Assembly: GCA_917880885.1 (NCBI GenBank)
Contig: OU862910.1
Span: 56,222,779 to 56,286,778, forward strand
Reading direction: 5' to 3'
DNA: 64,000 bases
Source: Limnephilus marmoratus
Lineage: Eukaryota > Arthropoda > Insecta > Trichoptera > Limnephilidae
The translations under genes and the position numbers were made by a program. Shown one piece after another: positions 53,801 through 57,855 of this stretch. Below the pieces are notes generated by a model that saw only the letters and a program-made list of their open reading frames with translations, did no database searches and was not told where the DNA came from. The stretch's first letter is position 1. Each line of letters begins with the position of its first letter.

Positions 53801-56157
53801 TAACCCGGCCGCGTATTTACAAAACCTATACCGATTCAGTCGCTGTAGCGACAATTTACATTTTAAATATACCTCTATATTGGTTATTTTTTATCACATT
53901 GCAAAAACAAAAATTGTTCTAAAATCCAGATAAAATAATCTTTCTGATGTGTATATTAGAAATAAATAATTTTATTTCTAAATATTTAAATTTTAATATT
54001 ATTCCCATATATTGTAAATACTAGTGTTGAGTACCTCATACAAGAGGCACCTCAAATGTCCCATACAAACACGTAAAATGTCCCCCCACCTCACAATATG
54101 TATTTGTACCAACTCTTTTTCTTTGTCCCCCCTTCATATTTGTATTACTACAAAAATGAGGTGTGAGGTGGTTTGTTTTGTTGGACTACATTCATGTCAT
54201 GTACGGGACAAATATGAGGTGAGGTTCGAGGTGGTTGGTGTATTGGACTACATGTCATGTCACGTTGTCACGTATGGGACAAATACGAGGTGAGGTGTGA
54301 AGTGGTTGATGTATTAAACTACATGTCATGTCACGCATAGTTTGGGACAAATGTATGAGGTTGTGAGGCGTGAAGTGTTTGTATATTCTATGACATTTTT
54401 GTATTAGAACCGTGAGGTGGTGATGGGGTAAGCCAATTCATATATTGTGAATACTGCAGAAGCGTCCCAACTGCTCCGAAATTTTTATTTTTTATTTTTT
54501 TATTCTAAATAATTGTTAAGTGAATACCGCACATGAGTACCAACTGCTCCAAAAAAAAAAATTTTTTTTAAATTATTTTTTTATTGTAAATTATTGTTAT
54601 GTGAATACACATTACAATAATTTATGAGCACAAGAGTCCCAACTGCTCGAATTTTTTTTTTTTTTAATTTTTTTTTTTTATTGTAAATTATTGTTATGTG
54701 AATACACAAAACAATAATTTATGAGCACAAGAGTCCCAACCGCTCCAAAAAAAATTTTTTTTCGAATTTTTTTTTATTGTAAATTATTGTTATGTGAATA
54801 CACAAAACAATAATTTATGAGCACAAGAGTCCCAACTGCTCGAAAAAAAATTTTTTTGAAATATTTTTTTTTGTAAATTATTGTTATGTGAATACACAAA
54901 ACAATAATTTATGAGCACAACGGTCCCAACTGCTTAAATTTTTTTTTTTATTCTAAATATTTTTTATTGTAAATTTATGTATTGATAAGTGAATACCGCA
55001 CAACAGTACCAACTGATCCCAAAAAAAAAAAATATTTATTTACTTATTGTTATATGTTATGTAAATACCGCACAAGAGTCCCAACAGCTCCCAAGGGAGG
55101 GAGGATGAGGCAGTGTTGAGATGAGGTGGAGGGGGTTGCTGAGGAGGGGGAGGGATAAGAGGGGGGGATCAGAGGGGGTGCAGGGAGGGGATCAGAGGTG
55201 GTGAAGGGGGGAGGGGGTAGGCCTTTTTTATATCCATTTTTCGTATTACAAAAATAACAGACACGGGAGGCGGGTATGGGTACGGTATTTATTAGAAAAC
55301 CAACACCTCTGAACCAAGAAAATCAAGCTGAAGGAAAAAAACCAGCCCCCCCCCCGTAAGCGAAAATATTTTGTAACACCTCACCTCAAATGAGGTGGGA
55401 CACCTCAACACCTCATTTCAATATTTGAGTACCTCATACAAACTCATCCTGATATCGTGTCCTACCCAACACTAGTAAATACGCCTCCATATTTATAATT
55501 TTTTATATCTTTGCAAAAACAAAAATTGTTCTAAAATCCAGATAAAATAATATTTCCAATGTGTATATTAGAAATTAATAATTTTATTTATAAATATTTT
55601 AATTTTGATATTGAAAATTTAAAGCGACTGAATCGGTATAGGTTTTGTAAATACGCAACCCGGCCAAGCGTTCTTGTCACTCATGTGAAATCGAAACACA
55701 ATGCCATCTGCTTGATGGTTACCCAACCTAGATAACCAATTGTTTTGTTGATTAATTAACTCATACCGTCATCTATTAAAACCTCATGAAACTTACAAAT
55801 AATTACAAAGCATTGTCCTATAACAAACATTTAATAAACATTAAATTCGCAATAATAAATATTGAGGTCAATAATCTAGATAAAAACTATCGTATCTTTT
55901 AAGTTGGATCAAATCACAAACAGGATGCCAAATTTCATCAAAATCGGTTAAGGAGTTTTGGAGTTTATCTCGAACATCGTGACGCGCGATTTTTATATGT
56001 AAAGATATTGTAAAGTTATCGATTTCTCTCTTTTTGTCTGACCCCCAAGTACTCACCACTAACATTCCAGGCTCCCTCTATCTGATATGCGGCTGTGGCT
56101 GTCCCGAACTTGAAGTTCTTGGGGAATTCACGCAAGTGCTTGGTTGCTGATGTCACC
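25436..56157 (-). CDS. GH1 beta-glucosidase/myrosinase-like enzyme, membrane-anchored (six exons, 5' end missing)
   Basis: A retaining glycoside hydrolase of family 1, which cleaves beta-linked sugars from small glucosides or oligosaccharides. Joined exons 56157-56057, 44403-43816, 41006-40912, 32168-31863, 29561-29323 and 25763-25436 give 551 residues. All introns are GT-AG and phases fit. Landmarks: FPKNFKFGTATAAYQIEGAW near the start, FHWDTPQ, acid/base Glu in LTFNEP (residue 173), FIGINYYTSL, nucleophile Glu in ITEIG (residue 389; the family norm is TENG, so Asn is Ile here), WSLMDNFEW, and a C-terminal hydrophobic helix (about 494-519) followed by SHKKKTRQ. The last feature suggests a type I membrane enzyme at the gut or cell surface. 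The exon with start codon and signal peptide was not found upstream. Substrate cannot be read from sequence. A weak ATTAAA signal lies about 20 bases past the stop (25416-25411). Confidence 0.93.
25764..26429. other. Intron sequence, nothing recognised
   Basis: AT-rich intron DNA with A and T runs; no repeat match in the window. Confidence 0.4.
26430..26520. repeat. hAT-like terminal fragment
   Basis: GGGGTGGGGAACCTGCAGCC followed by a CGCGAAGC / GCGGCCTGCAAGC stretch resembles hAT terminal sequence. The other end was not found. Confidence 0.4.
26550..27425. mobile_element. MITE M1, copy 2, containing a LINE-K tail
   Basis: The inverted ends TAGTCTGTCAAAATAGAGTA and TACTCTTTTTTGACAGACTA match copy 1 (15985-16692) in opposite orientation. 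A LINE-K 3' end (26845-27040, minus) interrupts it and is absent from copy 1. Confidence 0.65.
26845..27040 (-). mobile_element. LINE-K 3' tail nested in MITE M1
   Basis: Matches 13725-13885: AACCATCACGCCGTTTCTCC, GGTAGGCAGAGAGGACGGAC and ACATGGCCCGACTCAAGTAT. A (TAAC)n run at its left edge is the complement of the tail repeat. Confidence 0.65.
27480..27625 (-). mobile_element. SINE-B fragment
   Basis: Carries ATCCCCAATTGGGGTATG, the G/A tract and CACGGCTAAAGCCATTTCAA in minus orientation, with both ends missing. Confidence 0.65.
27626..28280 (+). repeat. Unclassified repeat with a two-unit duplication
   Basis: TTTTTTGTCCAAATTTTGAT with ATCGTAGTTGC and CCCTGAGA occurs at 27797 and again at 27898, so a unit of about 100 bases is duplicated. 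An AATAAAG near 28210 with a following A-rich end suggests a retroelement 3' UTR. No supported frame. Confidence 0.4.
28283..29100 (+). mobile_element. SINE-A copy interrupted by foldback element FB2
   Basis: Starts GGCAGGCGGGTATGGGTACC. The SINE-A sequence up to TTGGATTC (28535) continues at 28983 with TTGGATTCATATGTCC and ends ATCTCCTAAGGTGGGGCTAA followed by an A run (29090-29096). This copy has a different last 40 bases and lacks the CCTCAGGGCC hairpin. Confidence 0.7.
28536..28982. mobile_element. Foldback element FB2
   Basis: A 447 bp insertion flanked by the exact 8 bp direct repeat TTGGATTC (28528-28535 and 28983-28990). The left arm is an array of about 15-base units of the type TTCATCGAAAACCAA; the right arm is its inverse (TTTCGATGAATTGG). 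A CTAACCTAACCTAACC tract lies at 28794-28811. The ends share CGACGAGTTCATCGA. Frames over the arms only reflect the repeats. Layout parallels FB1. Confidence 0.8.
29323..29561 (-). CDS. GH1 gene, exon with the catalytic nucleophile
   Basis: Starts after TTACTTTAG in phase 0 with IRPDGLRDTLNWVKKKYG, then EIYITEIGYSSDGG, in which Glu is the expected nucleophile. It then continues through HFTTWSLMDNFEWMGGY to the donor GTAAGT at 29322-29317. Confidence 0.93.
29562..29945. other. Intron sequence, nothing recognised
   Basis: No supported feature. Confidence 0.35.
29946..30440 (-). pseudogene. Jockey-like LINE fragment, C-terminus and 3' UTR
   Basis: The minus frame 30434-30126 reads NDILILFKLLNNLIDCPQM and VNIRVPVKPTRLHHLF, parallel to the J1 C-terminus. 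The 3' UTR has the hairpin GCCCTATGTACGGGC and an (AATAA)n tail at 29950-29980. Confidence 0.7.
30445..30535 (+). mobile_element. Penelope-like terminal fragment with hammerhead-like core
   Basis: CTGAGGA (30465-30471), a GTTC/GAAC stem with loop AGGAT, then C and GAAAC (30488-30492), followed by CGGTTGAATAATAATAAAG. The same three-part layout occurs at 15.5, 40.1 and 42.2 kb. Directly adjoins the LINE fragment on its left. Confidence 0.5.
30590..30735 (+). mobile_element. SINE-A-related fragment
   Basis: CCCAGGGGTGCCCGGGTTCATGG and GATGAGGTTTGCAATT correspond to the middle of SINE-A; the rest is diverged. Confidence 0.45.
30736..31862. other. Intron sequence, unclassified
   Basis: More GC-balanced near 31330-31450 (TTTACGTGCGACGTCATCA, TTCCGCGCGCGAGTGAATG) but without a convincing frame, splice pattern or repeat match in this window. 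Minus-strand frames at 31893-31491 have no recognisable domain. Confidence 0.35.
31863..32168 (-). CDS. GH1 gene, exon 4 of those found
   Basis: 102 whole codons (phase 0 at both ends). It encodes AGWYLNPIHTPEGDYPKIM, LSKLQGFKHSRLPYFTPEEV, NTADFIGINYYTSLVYRN and the end EWDAGFSTWLK. These are classical GH1 barrel segments including the NYYT motif. Acceptor TTTTCAG, donor GTGTGT (31862-31857). Confidence 0.94.
32169..32744. other. Intron sequence, nothing recognised
   Basis: No frame or repeat match found. Confidence 0.35.
32745..32945 (+). mobile_element. SINE-A, 5'-truncated
   Basis: GTGGGAGGGATGAATTGATA, ACTTACCCTCCGATTCCTAC and CTTCCCAAAATTTCCTCTCC match the SINE-A 3' half without the hairpin tail. 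Confidence 0.55.
32942..33325 (-). mobile_element. SINE-B, nearly complete
   Basis: The tRNA-like head at 33250-33325 has the B box GGATCGAATC on the minus strand. The body holds ATCCCCAATTGGGGTATG, TCAGATCTGGTCACCAAACA and CACTCTGGAACGTGCCGC. A weak plus-strand frame is a by-product. Confidence 0.65.
33340..33700 (+). pseudogene. Possible decayed LINE fragment
   Basis: In broken plus frames MDIKLKYLDHMAYYK and GRSRKPEF recall the 'LKYLGHVMR ... GRRGRGRR' region of RTE-like LINEs. Too eroded to assign; the 116-residue minus frame over it has no recognisable domain. Confidence 0.3.
33836..34662 (-). pseudogene. Jockey-like LINE fragment, C-terminus and 3' UTR
   Basis: The minus frame 34660-34067 (about 197 residues) includes LVRCQLEYNSTLWSPFYNIH, IEKIQRKFLRFINYKLHIPI and SERRISTDLILLHKILHYKI, matching the order seen at the end of LINE J1. 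The 3' UTR ends with the CCCATCAGGG hairpin and an (AATAA)n tail at 33836-33870. It stops 31 bases from the BEL element. Confidence 0.75.
34694..35181 (-). repeat. 3' LTR of the BEL/Pao element
   Basis: 488 bases, TG...CA. Identical to the other repeat except for about four substitutions, three of them around 34996-35007 and one near 35100. Confidence 0.92.
35694..38390 (-). CDS. BEL/Pao Gag with collapsed Pol, single 898-residue frame
   Basis: The structural protein of a retrotransposon, with remnants of its enzymes. Residues 1-145 are the Gag N-terminus. Three zinc knuckles follow: CAFCKGIHHIAKC (148-160), CLNCLTPSHSLTNC (181-194) and CQKCHRKHHTLLH (200-212). A shortened protease tail (DTGATDLL ... 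NSPFGWL, 361-399) leads to two tandem copies of an ETNQYRL..KLRE..FPQSS segment (about 417-490) and SRDPSGQFIVALPF. The RT is only partial: IVFDASV and IAEVRQMYRQI have Glu where the family has the first catalytic Asp, and the YVDD region reads NIDS (721-724). NPSDIASRG (835-843) marks the RNase H edge. No integrase. The frame is unbroken despite these in-frame losses, so it may act only through Gag. Confidence 0.85.
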   Translation of the reverse strand: MASTLQGLRRRRNVAISRINKVYEVGQSVLQDVTNYPLFLAYYTKLQKIGNDFETVHADILALDEANKDIEDQVRVAFDNVYFKIVVIHKELTNQSFESEPANIIVPNQNISTFHDQAVIKQTSSLICDMNKAKPETKGSLTAFTSKCAFCKGIHHIAKCKSFTLKSVQERAQFAKAHRWCLNCLTPSHSLTNCKSVFDCQKCHRKHHTLLHREDNISAEEEYQRPTTFAIQGASISDPPVLFLANFGDRSIVRLPTAHISNRDPSGSFQTFRGLTNSDSQAHFVSNRTAERPVSSQKIHGLGQSSTTASGVTNFDVDVKGQTTFNTKLLPSPTIQFDQLSCHLFQDILHADSDSHKLTTDTGATDLLRDVEILPSLPRPQLTGDLHQPSAINSPFGWLPLDSVGFTTDRQTNSFIETNQYRLPEEVKRLRELDIFPQSSQSTKQRRDQVYRIYRSRDFSSQFIETNQYRLSEKVKKLREFYTFPQSSHLTPEEQRDEQVHHTNHSRDPSGQFIVALPFGEKDKDIAFPGSREVSSRIILSIERKPTVKLSLCEPYFAFMTDYLHSGHMTRVPGKDLLKEMHHILRHCILRPGTVTTTLRIVFDASVTEVNESSSNDAFLIVPKLQTNIAELLQNFRSPSVVFIAEVRQMYRQICPQEPNHAFQRIFWRHQLSESTPDYPLHPVTSDISAFILSYRIVRSLTVNNGYELSLTRYAITSDSNIDSIVVGCSSVEQAQQTQSEVIEHTKRGQLELQKSDCSKLKLRAYRNLPPGYYLTDVIFKNVDHFLTLRVLGWKWRPPDDSPDDTRHGNRYTDQLSLLTVIASNHRCQASSVDNPSDIASRGHSQAVLIRNVLWWAEPSGFVQPNDSWPISDGHFNKTELHSEERVQSSLVQHDIFC
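38628..38641 (-). other. Primer-binding site of the BEL/Pao element
   Basis: TGGTGCCGATAACC directly follows the 5' LTR and is complementary to a tRNA 3' end of the form ...CGGCACCA. Which tRNA is not determined. Confidence 0.6.
38642..39129 (-). repeat. 5' LTR of the BEL/Pao element
   Basis: 488 bases, pair of 34694-35181; expected to contain the promoter for the minus-strand transcript. Confidence 0.92.
39170..39480 (+). mobile_element. Helitron-like element with purine-rich core, copy 3
   Basis: GGTGGCACGCGGCCGTTTGA, a G/A tract with very few pyrimidines (39283-39400), then CACGCAGCGAGAAACAATTT and a GCATGCCACGAACTCGCTAG end. Minus-strand proline-rich frames are artefacts. Confidence 0.65.
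39507..39924 (+). mobile_element. SINE-B, best full-length copy
   Basis: A tRNA-derived head (39507-39582) has the A box TAGTCCAGTGGCTAAGA and the perfect B box GGTTCGAACCC. A body follows with AATTTGTGTTATTTCACAAT, TGGAAGATACTATTAG, the CCCCGATTGGGG core and GACGGGAGCAGTTAAGATTC, and a poly-A of 15 ends it. Transcription by RNA polymerase III from the head is expected. It sits in a GH1 intron on the opposite strand. Not a functional tRNA: the anticodon arm does not pair. Confidence 0.85.
40085..40185 (+). mobile_element. Penelope-like fragment with hammerhead-like core, solo
   Basis: TTGATGA (40091-40097), a GGACA/TGTCC stem (40099-40103, 40113-40117), GAAAC (40118-40122), then GTTAGCTAAAGAAGGACG and ACACCCCAAAAACACATAAC. 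The same sequence forms one arm of the 15430-15612 palindrome. Confidence 0.55.
40186..40911. other. Intron sequence, nothing recognised
   Basis: A short duplication (TGTAAGTTTTTAACCA at 40742 and 40779) and otherwise AT-rich DNA. Confidence 0.35.
40912..41006 (-). CDS. GH1 gene, exon 3 of those found
   Basis: 95 bases: two complete the split Gly codon, then EIGMATVVIWAVPETDSEED and KAIAEKAVEFQ, the segment that follows the 'GKIGI' strand in GH1 proteins. Acceptor AATTTCAG, donor GTAAG (40911-40907). Confidence 0.92.
41806..41852. repeat. (AT)n microsatellite
   Basis: About 23 dinucleotide units at the left foot of the palindrome; a shorter (AT)n run stands at the other foot (42295-42312). 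Confidence 0.9.
41853..42290. mobile_element. Large palindrome of Penelope-like repeat with two hammerhead-like cores
   Basis: Arms of about 200 bases are inverted copies around the centre near 42058 (CCATAGGAATATGCCATAGC). The plus core is CTGAAGA (42170-42176), a GGACAG/CTGTCC stem with loop TGTGAT, then GAAAC and GTC (42196-42203). The mirror core lies at 41947-41917 on the minus strand. The same 60-odd residue frame appears on both strands for this reason and is not a gene. Confidence 0.6.
43168..43449 (+). repeat. Intron sequence with a tRNA-like SINE
   Basis: GACTTAATGGGGATTAAGTA (A-box position) and AGGGTTCGATTCCC (B box) at 43258-43320 indicate a tRNA-derived SINE head on the plus strand; the body fades after about 43400. 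Confidence 0.5.
43450..43680 (-). pseudogene. LINE reverse-transcriptase fragment
   Basis: The minus frame reads LDFFIRTSRKFNDPDTMIA then GGIIRSKLEHGS, the conserved 'RSKLEYGS' region after the polymerase of Jockey/CR1-like LINEs. It is truncated on both sides. Confidence 0.6.
43816..44403 (-). CDS. GH1 gene, exon with the acid/base catalyst
   Basis: 588 bases. It completes Asp34 and continues KAEQIWDHYTHNHNEN, DSYHLYKRDVQMLVELGVDY, YRFSISWSRLLPEG, ATLFHWDTPQ and SWLTFNEPFNMCLSAYG to TFKPTQQ. The Glu of FNEP is the expected proton donor. Acceptor TTTTCAG, donor GTAATT (43815-43810). Confidence 0.95.
44404..44699. other. Intron sequence, nothing recognised
   Basis: No supported feature. Confidence 0.35.
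44700..45445 (+). pseudogene. LINE C-terminus with duplicated 3' UTR
   Basis: The plus strand encodes FNLIPENLKTLSQSHSFKKR then ITKWILTHGIHYNFN, the very end of a LINE ORF2. The following UTR contains two tandem copies of about 200 bases (from CAAAACATAATATAT at 44880 and 45086; both with GAAGATTTGTGTGCATAGTA-like ends) and finishes AAATAAATAAATAAATG. Confidence 0.65.
45640..46200 (+). other. Unidentified coding-like segment
   Basis: After a LINE-A/SINE-A tail remnant (CAGATGATATAGGCCATGAG) there is a less AT-rich stretch. Frame 45761-46012 (STPLRLQSPRQLTSGSASD) is followed, one frame over, by frame 45969-46160 (YESTEEILSALHQDMHAKDA, FAELFAALNAATRRQTDN, stop). This could be a frameshifted ORF1 remnant of a retroelement or a decayed exon. 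I do not recognise it. Confidence 0.3.
46340..47330 (-). pseudogene. LINE 3' half, heavily decayed
   Basis: On the minus strand around 47200-47040 the translation reads LIKIYYALAQSHLQYGIIVW and KPVPIPIAQRGISKIILF with no long open frame. This is the conserved segment after the RT domain of Jockey-like LINEs. An (AAT)n-rich tail lies at 46370-46345. Confidence 0.6.
47331..48120. other. Intron sequence, mostly unclassified
   Basis: A perfect hairpin AATGCCTTC ... GAAGGCATT at 47851-47880. No gene; probably decayed LINE sequence continuing into the next fragment. Confidence 0.35.
48121..48735 (+). pseudogene. Jockey-like LINE fragment split by a LINE-R insertion
   Basis: KDLGVILD (to 48176) continues after the insertion as ILDSKLNFKKPIDHIVNN, MLGFIICSCIQFNDF and LEYASQVWNPP (48544-48735). 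The duplicated target TTATACTTGAT stands at 48166-48176 and 48544-48554. Confidence 0.7.
48177..48543 (-). mobile_element. LINE-R 3' end nested in a LINE
   Basis: Reverse complement of the 3' part of 8005-8690: TTCTTCTTGTGCCCTGTCCG, ACGTTGGCTATGCGGACTTT, CCTTCTTCCAGGGCCCCGTC. The last 14 bases (GTTTTCGATATTAT) match LINE-R in the opposite orientation, as after twin priming. Confidence 0.7.
48736..48885 (+). mobile_element. C-rich tract and LINE-K 3' tail
   Basis: A pyrimidine-rich run (48720-48815) precedes GGCGGTCCGTCCTCTCTACC and CCCTACGGGGAAACGGCGTG, the LINE-K 3' end in plus orientation. Confidence 0.55.
48940..49440 (-). mobile_element. Helitron-like element with purine-rich core, copy 4
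   Basis: Starts CTAGCTGGCTCCCGGCATGC, then AATTGTTTCTCCTTGCGTGT, a long C/T tract and TTGCGTGCCACCTATTGCAA, then one unit like the tandem repeats of copy 2 (GCAGTTGTTCGGAAGTTATG). Proline- and serine-rich plus-strand frames are artefacts. Confidence 0.65.
49441..50160. other. AT-rich intron sequence, nothing recognised
   Basis: Two loosely similar AT-rich stretches (49500-49560 and 49815-49920) suggest an old duplication. No gene. Confidence 0.35.
50165..50590 (-). mobile_element. SINE-A copy without hairpin tail
   Basis: From GGGGATGCTGTGTGGGGGTC to ACCCATACCCGCCTCCCAAA in minus orientation. The hairpin end is replaced by CTCAAAAAAATCCCTCTGCG. Confidence 0.65.
50591..51230 (-). pseudogene. 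LINE-K fragment
   Basis: Closely resembles 13895-14760: CTTCCTCGGGTGTCCCCGAC, TGCCAGTTCCATGTCTGACT, ATTATGGACGGCTAGCTTCG and CCAATGGCGTTC. Coding remnants are on the minus strand; long plus frames are antisense. Confidence 0.6.
51235..51330. repeat. Dispersed repeat shared with 42312-42385
   Basis: CCACTCTTGTCTA and CCGCGTGTGAATTACACACA have close matches right of the 42 kb palindrome (CCGCCTGTGAATTGCACACT), so the two probably belong to one family. Confidence 0.5.
51340..51715 (-). mobile_element. SINE-A copy
   Basis: AGCTCCGCACAGGTGGTCCT, AGGCTGTGTGGTGGGTAG, GTATCCAGGAGTGACGGACG and AATGGTTCTCGGGGCGGTGG; full-length but diverged. Confidence 0.65.
51885..52122 (+). mobile_element. Helitron-like 3' part with purine-rich core, copy 5
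   Basis: A G-rich tract (51891-51995), then GATACGCAGGGAGAAACAAT duplicated at 51991 and 52030, and the end AAGTTCGCCGGATCAGCTAG, which is a common insect Helitron terminus. Confidence 0.6.
52251..52326. mobile_element. 76 bp mariner-like MITE
   Basis: CGAGGGCTCTCCGTAAAATA and the inverted TTTTACTGTCAGCCCTCG, with TA on each side (52249-52250 and 52327-52328). Nearly the whole element is stem. Confidence 0.7.
52340..52535 (+). mobile_element. SINE-B, 5'-truncated
   Basis: TGTTGCTTGAAATGGCTTTA to CTGGGACTCTTGTGAGATAT, with a short A run at the end. The AATTGGGG core is deleted in this copy. Confidence 0.6.
52573..53625 (+). repeat. Tandem duplication of a dispersed repeat, with SINE-A inserted
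   Basis: A unit of roughly 430 bases (GAAAATATATTTTATCCACT, GGATATTTA, CCGACTGCA, TATCAACTGTCAC, TTCCATTTTACTGATTAAT, ACCGTACTCGGTATATCG) occurs at 52573-53005 and again from 53005, interrupted by the SINE-A at 53043-53335. A part recurs at 10100-10260. Confidence 0.6.
53043..53335 (+). mobile_element. SINE-A copy, internally deleted, with hairpin tail
   Basis: ACACCTCTGCCATAGGTCAC to AGCTCATGTAAAAAAAAA, with the tail inverted repeat GGCCCTGAGGGAAATTATTT / TCCTCAGGGCC and an A run. Confidence 0.7.
54022..55474. mobile_element. Non-autonomous hAT element
   Basis: 1453 bases bounded by the exact 8 bp duplication GTAAATAC (54014-54021 and 55475-55482). The ends TAGTGTTGAG and CCCAACACTA are the usual hAT termini. 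The interior has repeats of GAGGTGTGAGGTGGTTTGT and TGGACTACATGTCATGTCAC (54160-54420), then a minisatellite (54450-55090) and G-rich blocks. No transposase frame. Confidence 0.8.
54450..55090. repeat. Minisatellite of about 110 bp units within the hAT element
   Basis: Five to six units contain AATTATTGTTATGTGAATAC, ACAATAATTTATGAGCACA and AGAGTCCCAACTGCTC plus variable A and T runs. The AATACCGCACAAGAGTCCCA part is the 3' end of SINE-B, so the array seems to have grown from a SINE-B end. Confidence 0.7.
55681..56056. other. Intron sequence next to GH1 exon
   Basis: GATATTGTAAAGTTATCGAT at 56005-56024 matches the end of the dispersed repeat at 10100-10260 and comes within about 20 bases of the splice donor. 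Otherwise nothing recognised. Confidence 0.4.
56057..56157 (-). CDS. GH1 gene, first exon found
   Basis: After TTGTCTGCAG: one base of a split codon, then VTSATKHLREFPKNFKFGTA and TAAYQIEGAWNVS, the conserved N-terminal strand of GH1 enzymes, to the donor GTGAGT (56056-56051). It is preceded by no in-frame start, so an upstream exon with the signal peptide must exist, either in 56158-64000 or beyond. Confidence 0.93.
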
Positions 56158-56424
56158 CTGCAGACAAAATGCATTCACATATTCATTTCAAGTTCAACGA
56201 AAATCAGCATTTAAAAATAAATAAATTGAAAAATCCACAAATTATGTAACTATGAAAGCAATAAATAAAGAAAAAAAATTACAGGCACTTGCCTACTTTA
56301 CCTACTTAGGTAAAACTAAACCGAAGCAACCGCTAACGACTCGAAATGCCGCTTGCGGTAGCTTCGTTCCTTTGCCATAATTATTATGTTTATTCCCAAC
56401 ATAAGATTTTGTTGTCTGTTGATC
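56158..56424. other. Spacer, nothing recognised
   Basis: No start exon for the GH1 gene could be identified here. Confidence 0.4.
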
Positions 56425-57460
56425 CGTTTTTTTTTACGTTAGCTCCACACAGGAGGCCCTAAGGAAAATAATTCCGCTCAGGGCCTATTTCATTTTTGAG
56501 GATGCTGGGTGGAGGGTCTTTTTAAGAGAAGGAAGGCGAAGAAATTCTGGGAAGGAAAAAGGTATGAGGGGGGGTAGGAATTTGGGGGTCAGTGTGTCCA
56601 GGAGTGACAGACGAATGAATACATCCTTTCCACTGCGATGCAAGGTAATATTTCGAGAGAGTCTTGTTGGAGAGGTCAAAAGATCTCCCTCAAACAGTCT
56701 CTCCCAACCCGGTGGCAGACACATCCGCCGCCAATATCCCGACAAACCTGACCCTATTAACCCTAGATCACTAACCTTCGTCGAATCGACGACGCATGAT
56801 TAAAAAAACCGCGATAACTTTCGCGCGCCCCACCGTAATTCTTTCATACGGCTAATCTCAATCGGCCCGTTACTTCCGCTATTGACAGTAGTGCGGACGA
56901 TGGGGGGAGTCCACGAGCGCCAATTCAGCAACCATGGCTCGTCGCATAGACGAAGGTTAGTGATAACGTGACTTTTTATTTTTGCTAGAATTTCACCAAA
57001 TTTTTATTAGTTTCTAGATTTTCACCAAAACTATTATTTTATTACTTAATTCAAGTCTTTGTTTTTGATATATGAATTGTTTTTTTTTTCAAAATTTAGT
57101 TATAACTAACTCAAATACCAACTTTAAAAATGCTACAATTGTTGATTTTGCATGAAAACTTTGGTCTCATTCTTAAGGCTGTTGATTAATAAATGTAATA
57201 TTTTGTTTTTCTAAATATGAGAAATAATACAAATAAACACTGTTTATTAATAATAAAAAGAAATATGTACATATTTTGTTTTAATAGAACCCTTAAACCC
57301 CCTTTATATAGTACCGTAGTCGAAACGACGAAGAAAAAATCTAGGGTTAAGCACCCCTGTTAAGTCACTAAACGTAGCGAACCACTTGGGGTGAGGTGTT
57401 GGTTATCCAACACCTCACCGGATCCCGGGGCGGCGGTACCCATACCCGCCTCCTAAATTA
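56425..57460 (-). mobile_element. SINE-A copy split by a piggyBac-like MITE
   Basis: From TTACGTTAGCTCCACACAGG (hairpin tail CCTAAGGAAAATAATTCCGC) to TTAA at 56757-56760, resuming at 57347 with TTAAGCACCCCTGTTAAGTC and ending ACCCATACCCGCCTCCTAAA. Minus orientation. Confidence 0.7.
56761..57346. mobile_element. piggyBac-like MITE
   Basis: 586 bases with ends CCCTAGATCA and AAATCTAGGG, flanked by TTAA on both sides, as for piggyBac insertions. A subterminal CACTAACCTTCGTCGAA is repeated inverted near 56948-56965. No transposase. Confidence 0.8.
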
Positions 57461-57564
57461 ATGGTAGCACCGCTGGGACAACTTGTTCTGATACAACGAA
57501 CAGCTCCGTCCTGACACCGCGTCGCATGACCTAAACCTAGACCCTAATCGCGTGCGAGCAAGTA

Positions 57565-57720
57565 TCAATAATAATAATAATAAATTTGGACAACTTATAT
57601 AGCGCTGTTTTTGCGAAAAATCGCCTCAAGAGCGCTGTACAAATTAACATGGATTTTACATTAGAATTTACTTAACTTAGGAGGCTAGATAACAACTCGT
57701 CTTGCAGCTATCAAGCGCAT
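57565..57720. repeat. (ATA)n and TATATAGCGCTGTTTTT-type repeat
   Basis: A short (AAT)n run followed by TTATATAGCGCTGTTTTTGC and CTCAAGAGCGCTGTACAAAT; a related block lies at 52650-52710 (ATATAGCGCAATTTTG, CAAGTGCGCATAGTC). Confidence 0.5.
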
Positions 57721-57855
57721 GGATTGTTGGAATTCTAGCCCCCCAATAAATTAAATAAAATATCTTTTTATACGTACGTATTCTAGCTTGCAATAATTAA
57801 TTATTTAATGCTAATTGCAATATGTCTAAATAAATAATACGTCGGAGTGGAGGTA

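Larger units (their letters stand above)
53795..55680. repeat. Host repeat of the hAT insertion: inverted ends around a duplicated unit
   Basis: The outer ends share GCGTATTTACAAAACCTATA and the following CCGATTCAGTCGCT, inverted at 55625-55668. Inside, a block of about 160 bases (CAAAAATTGTTCTAAAATCC...) is present directly on both sides of the hAT element (53895-54020 and 55500-55615). The start ACTAGCTAACCCGGCCGCG is Helitron-like. Confidence 0.6.
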
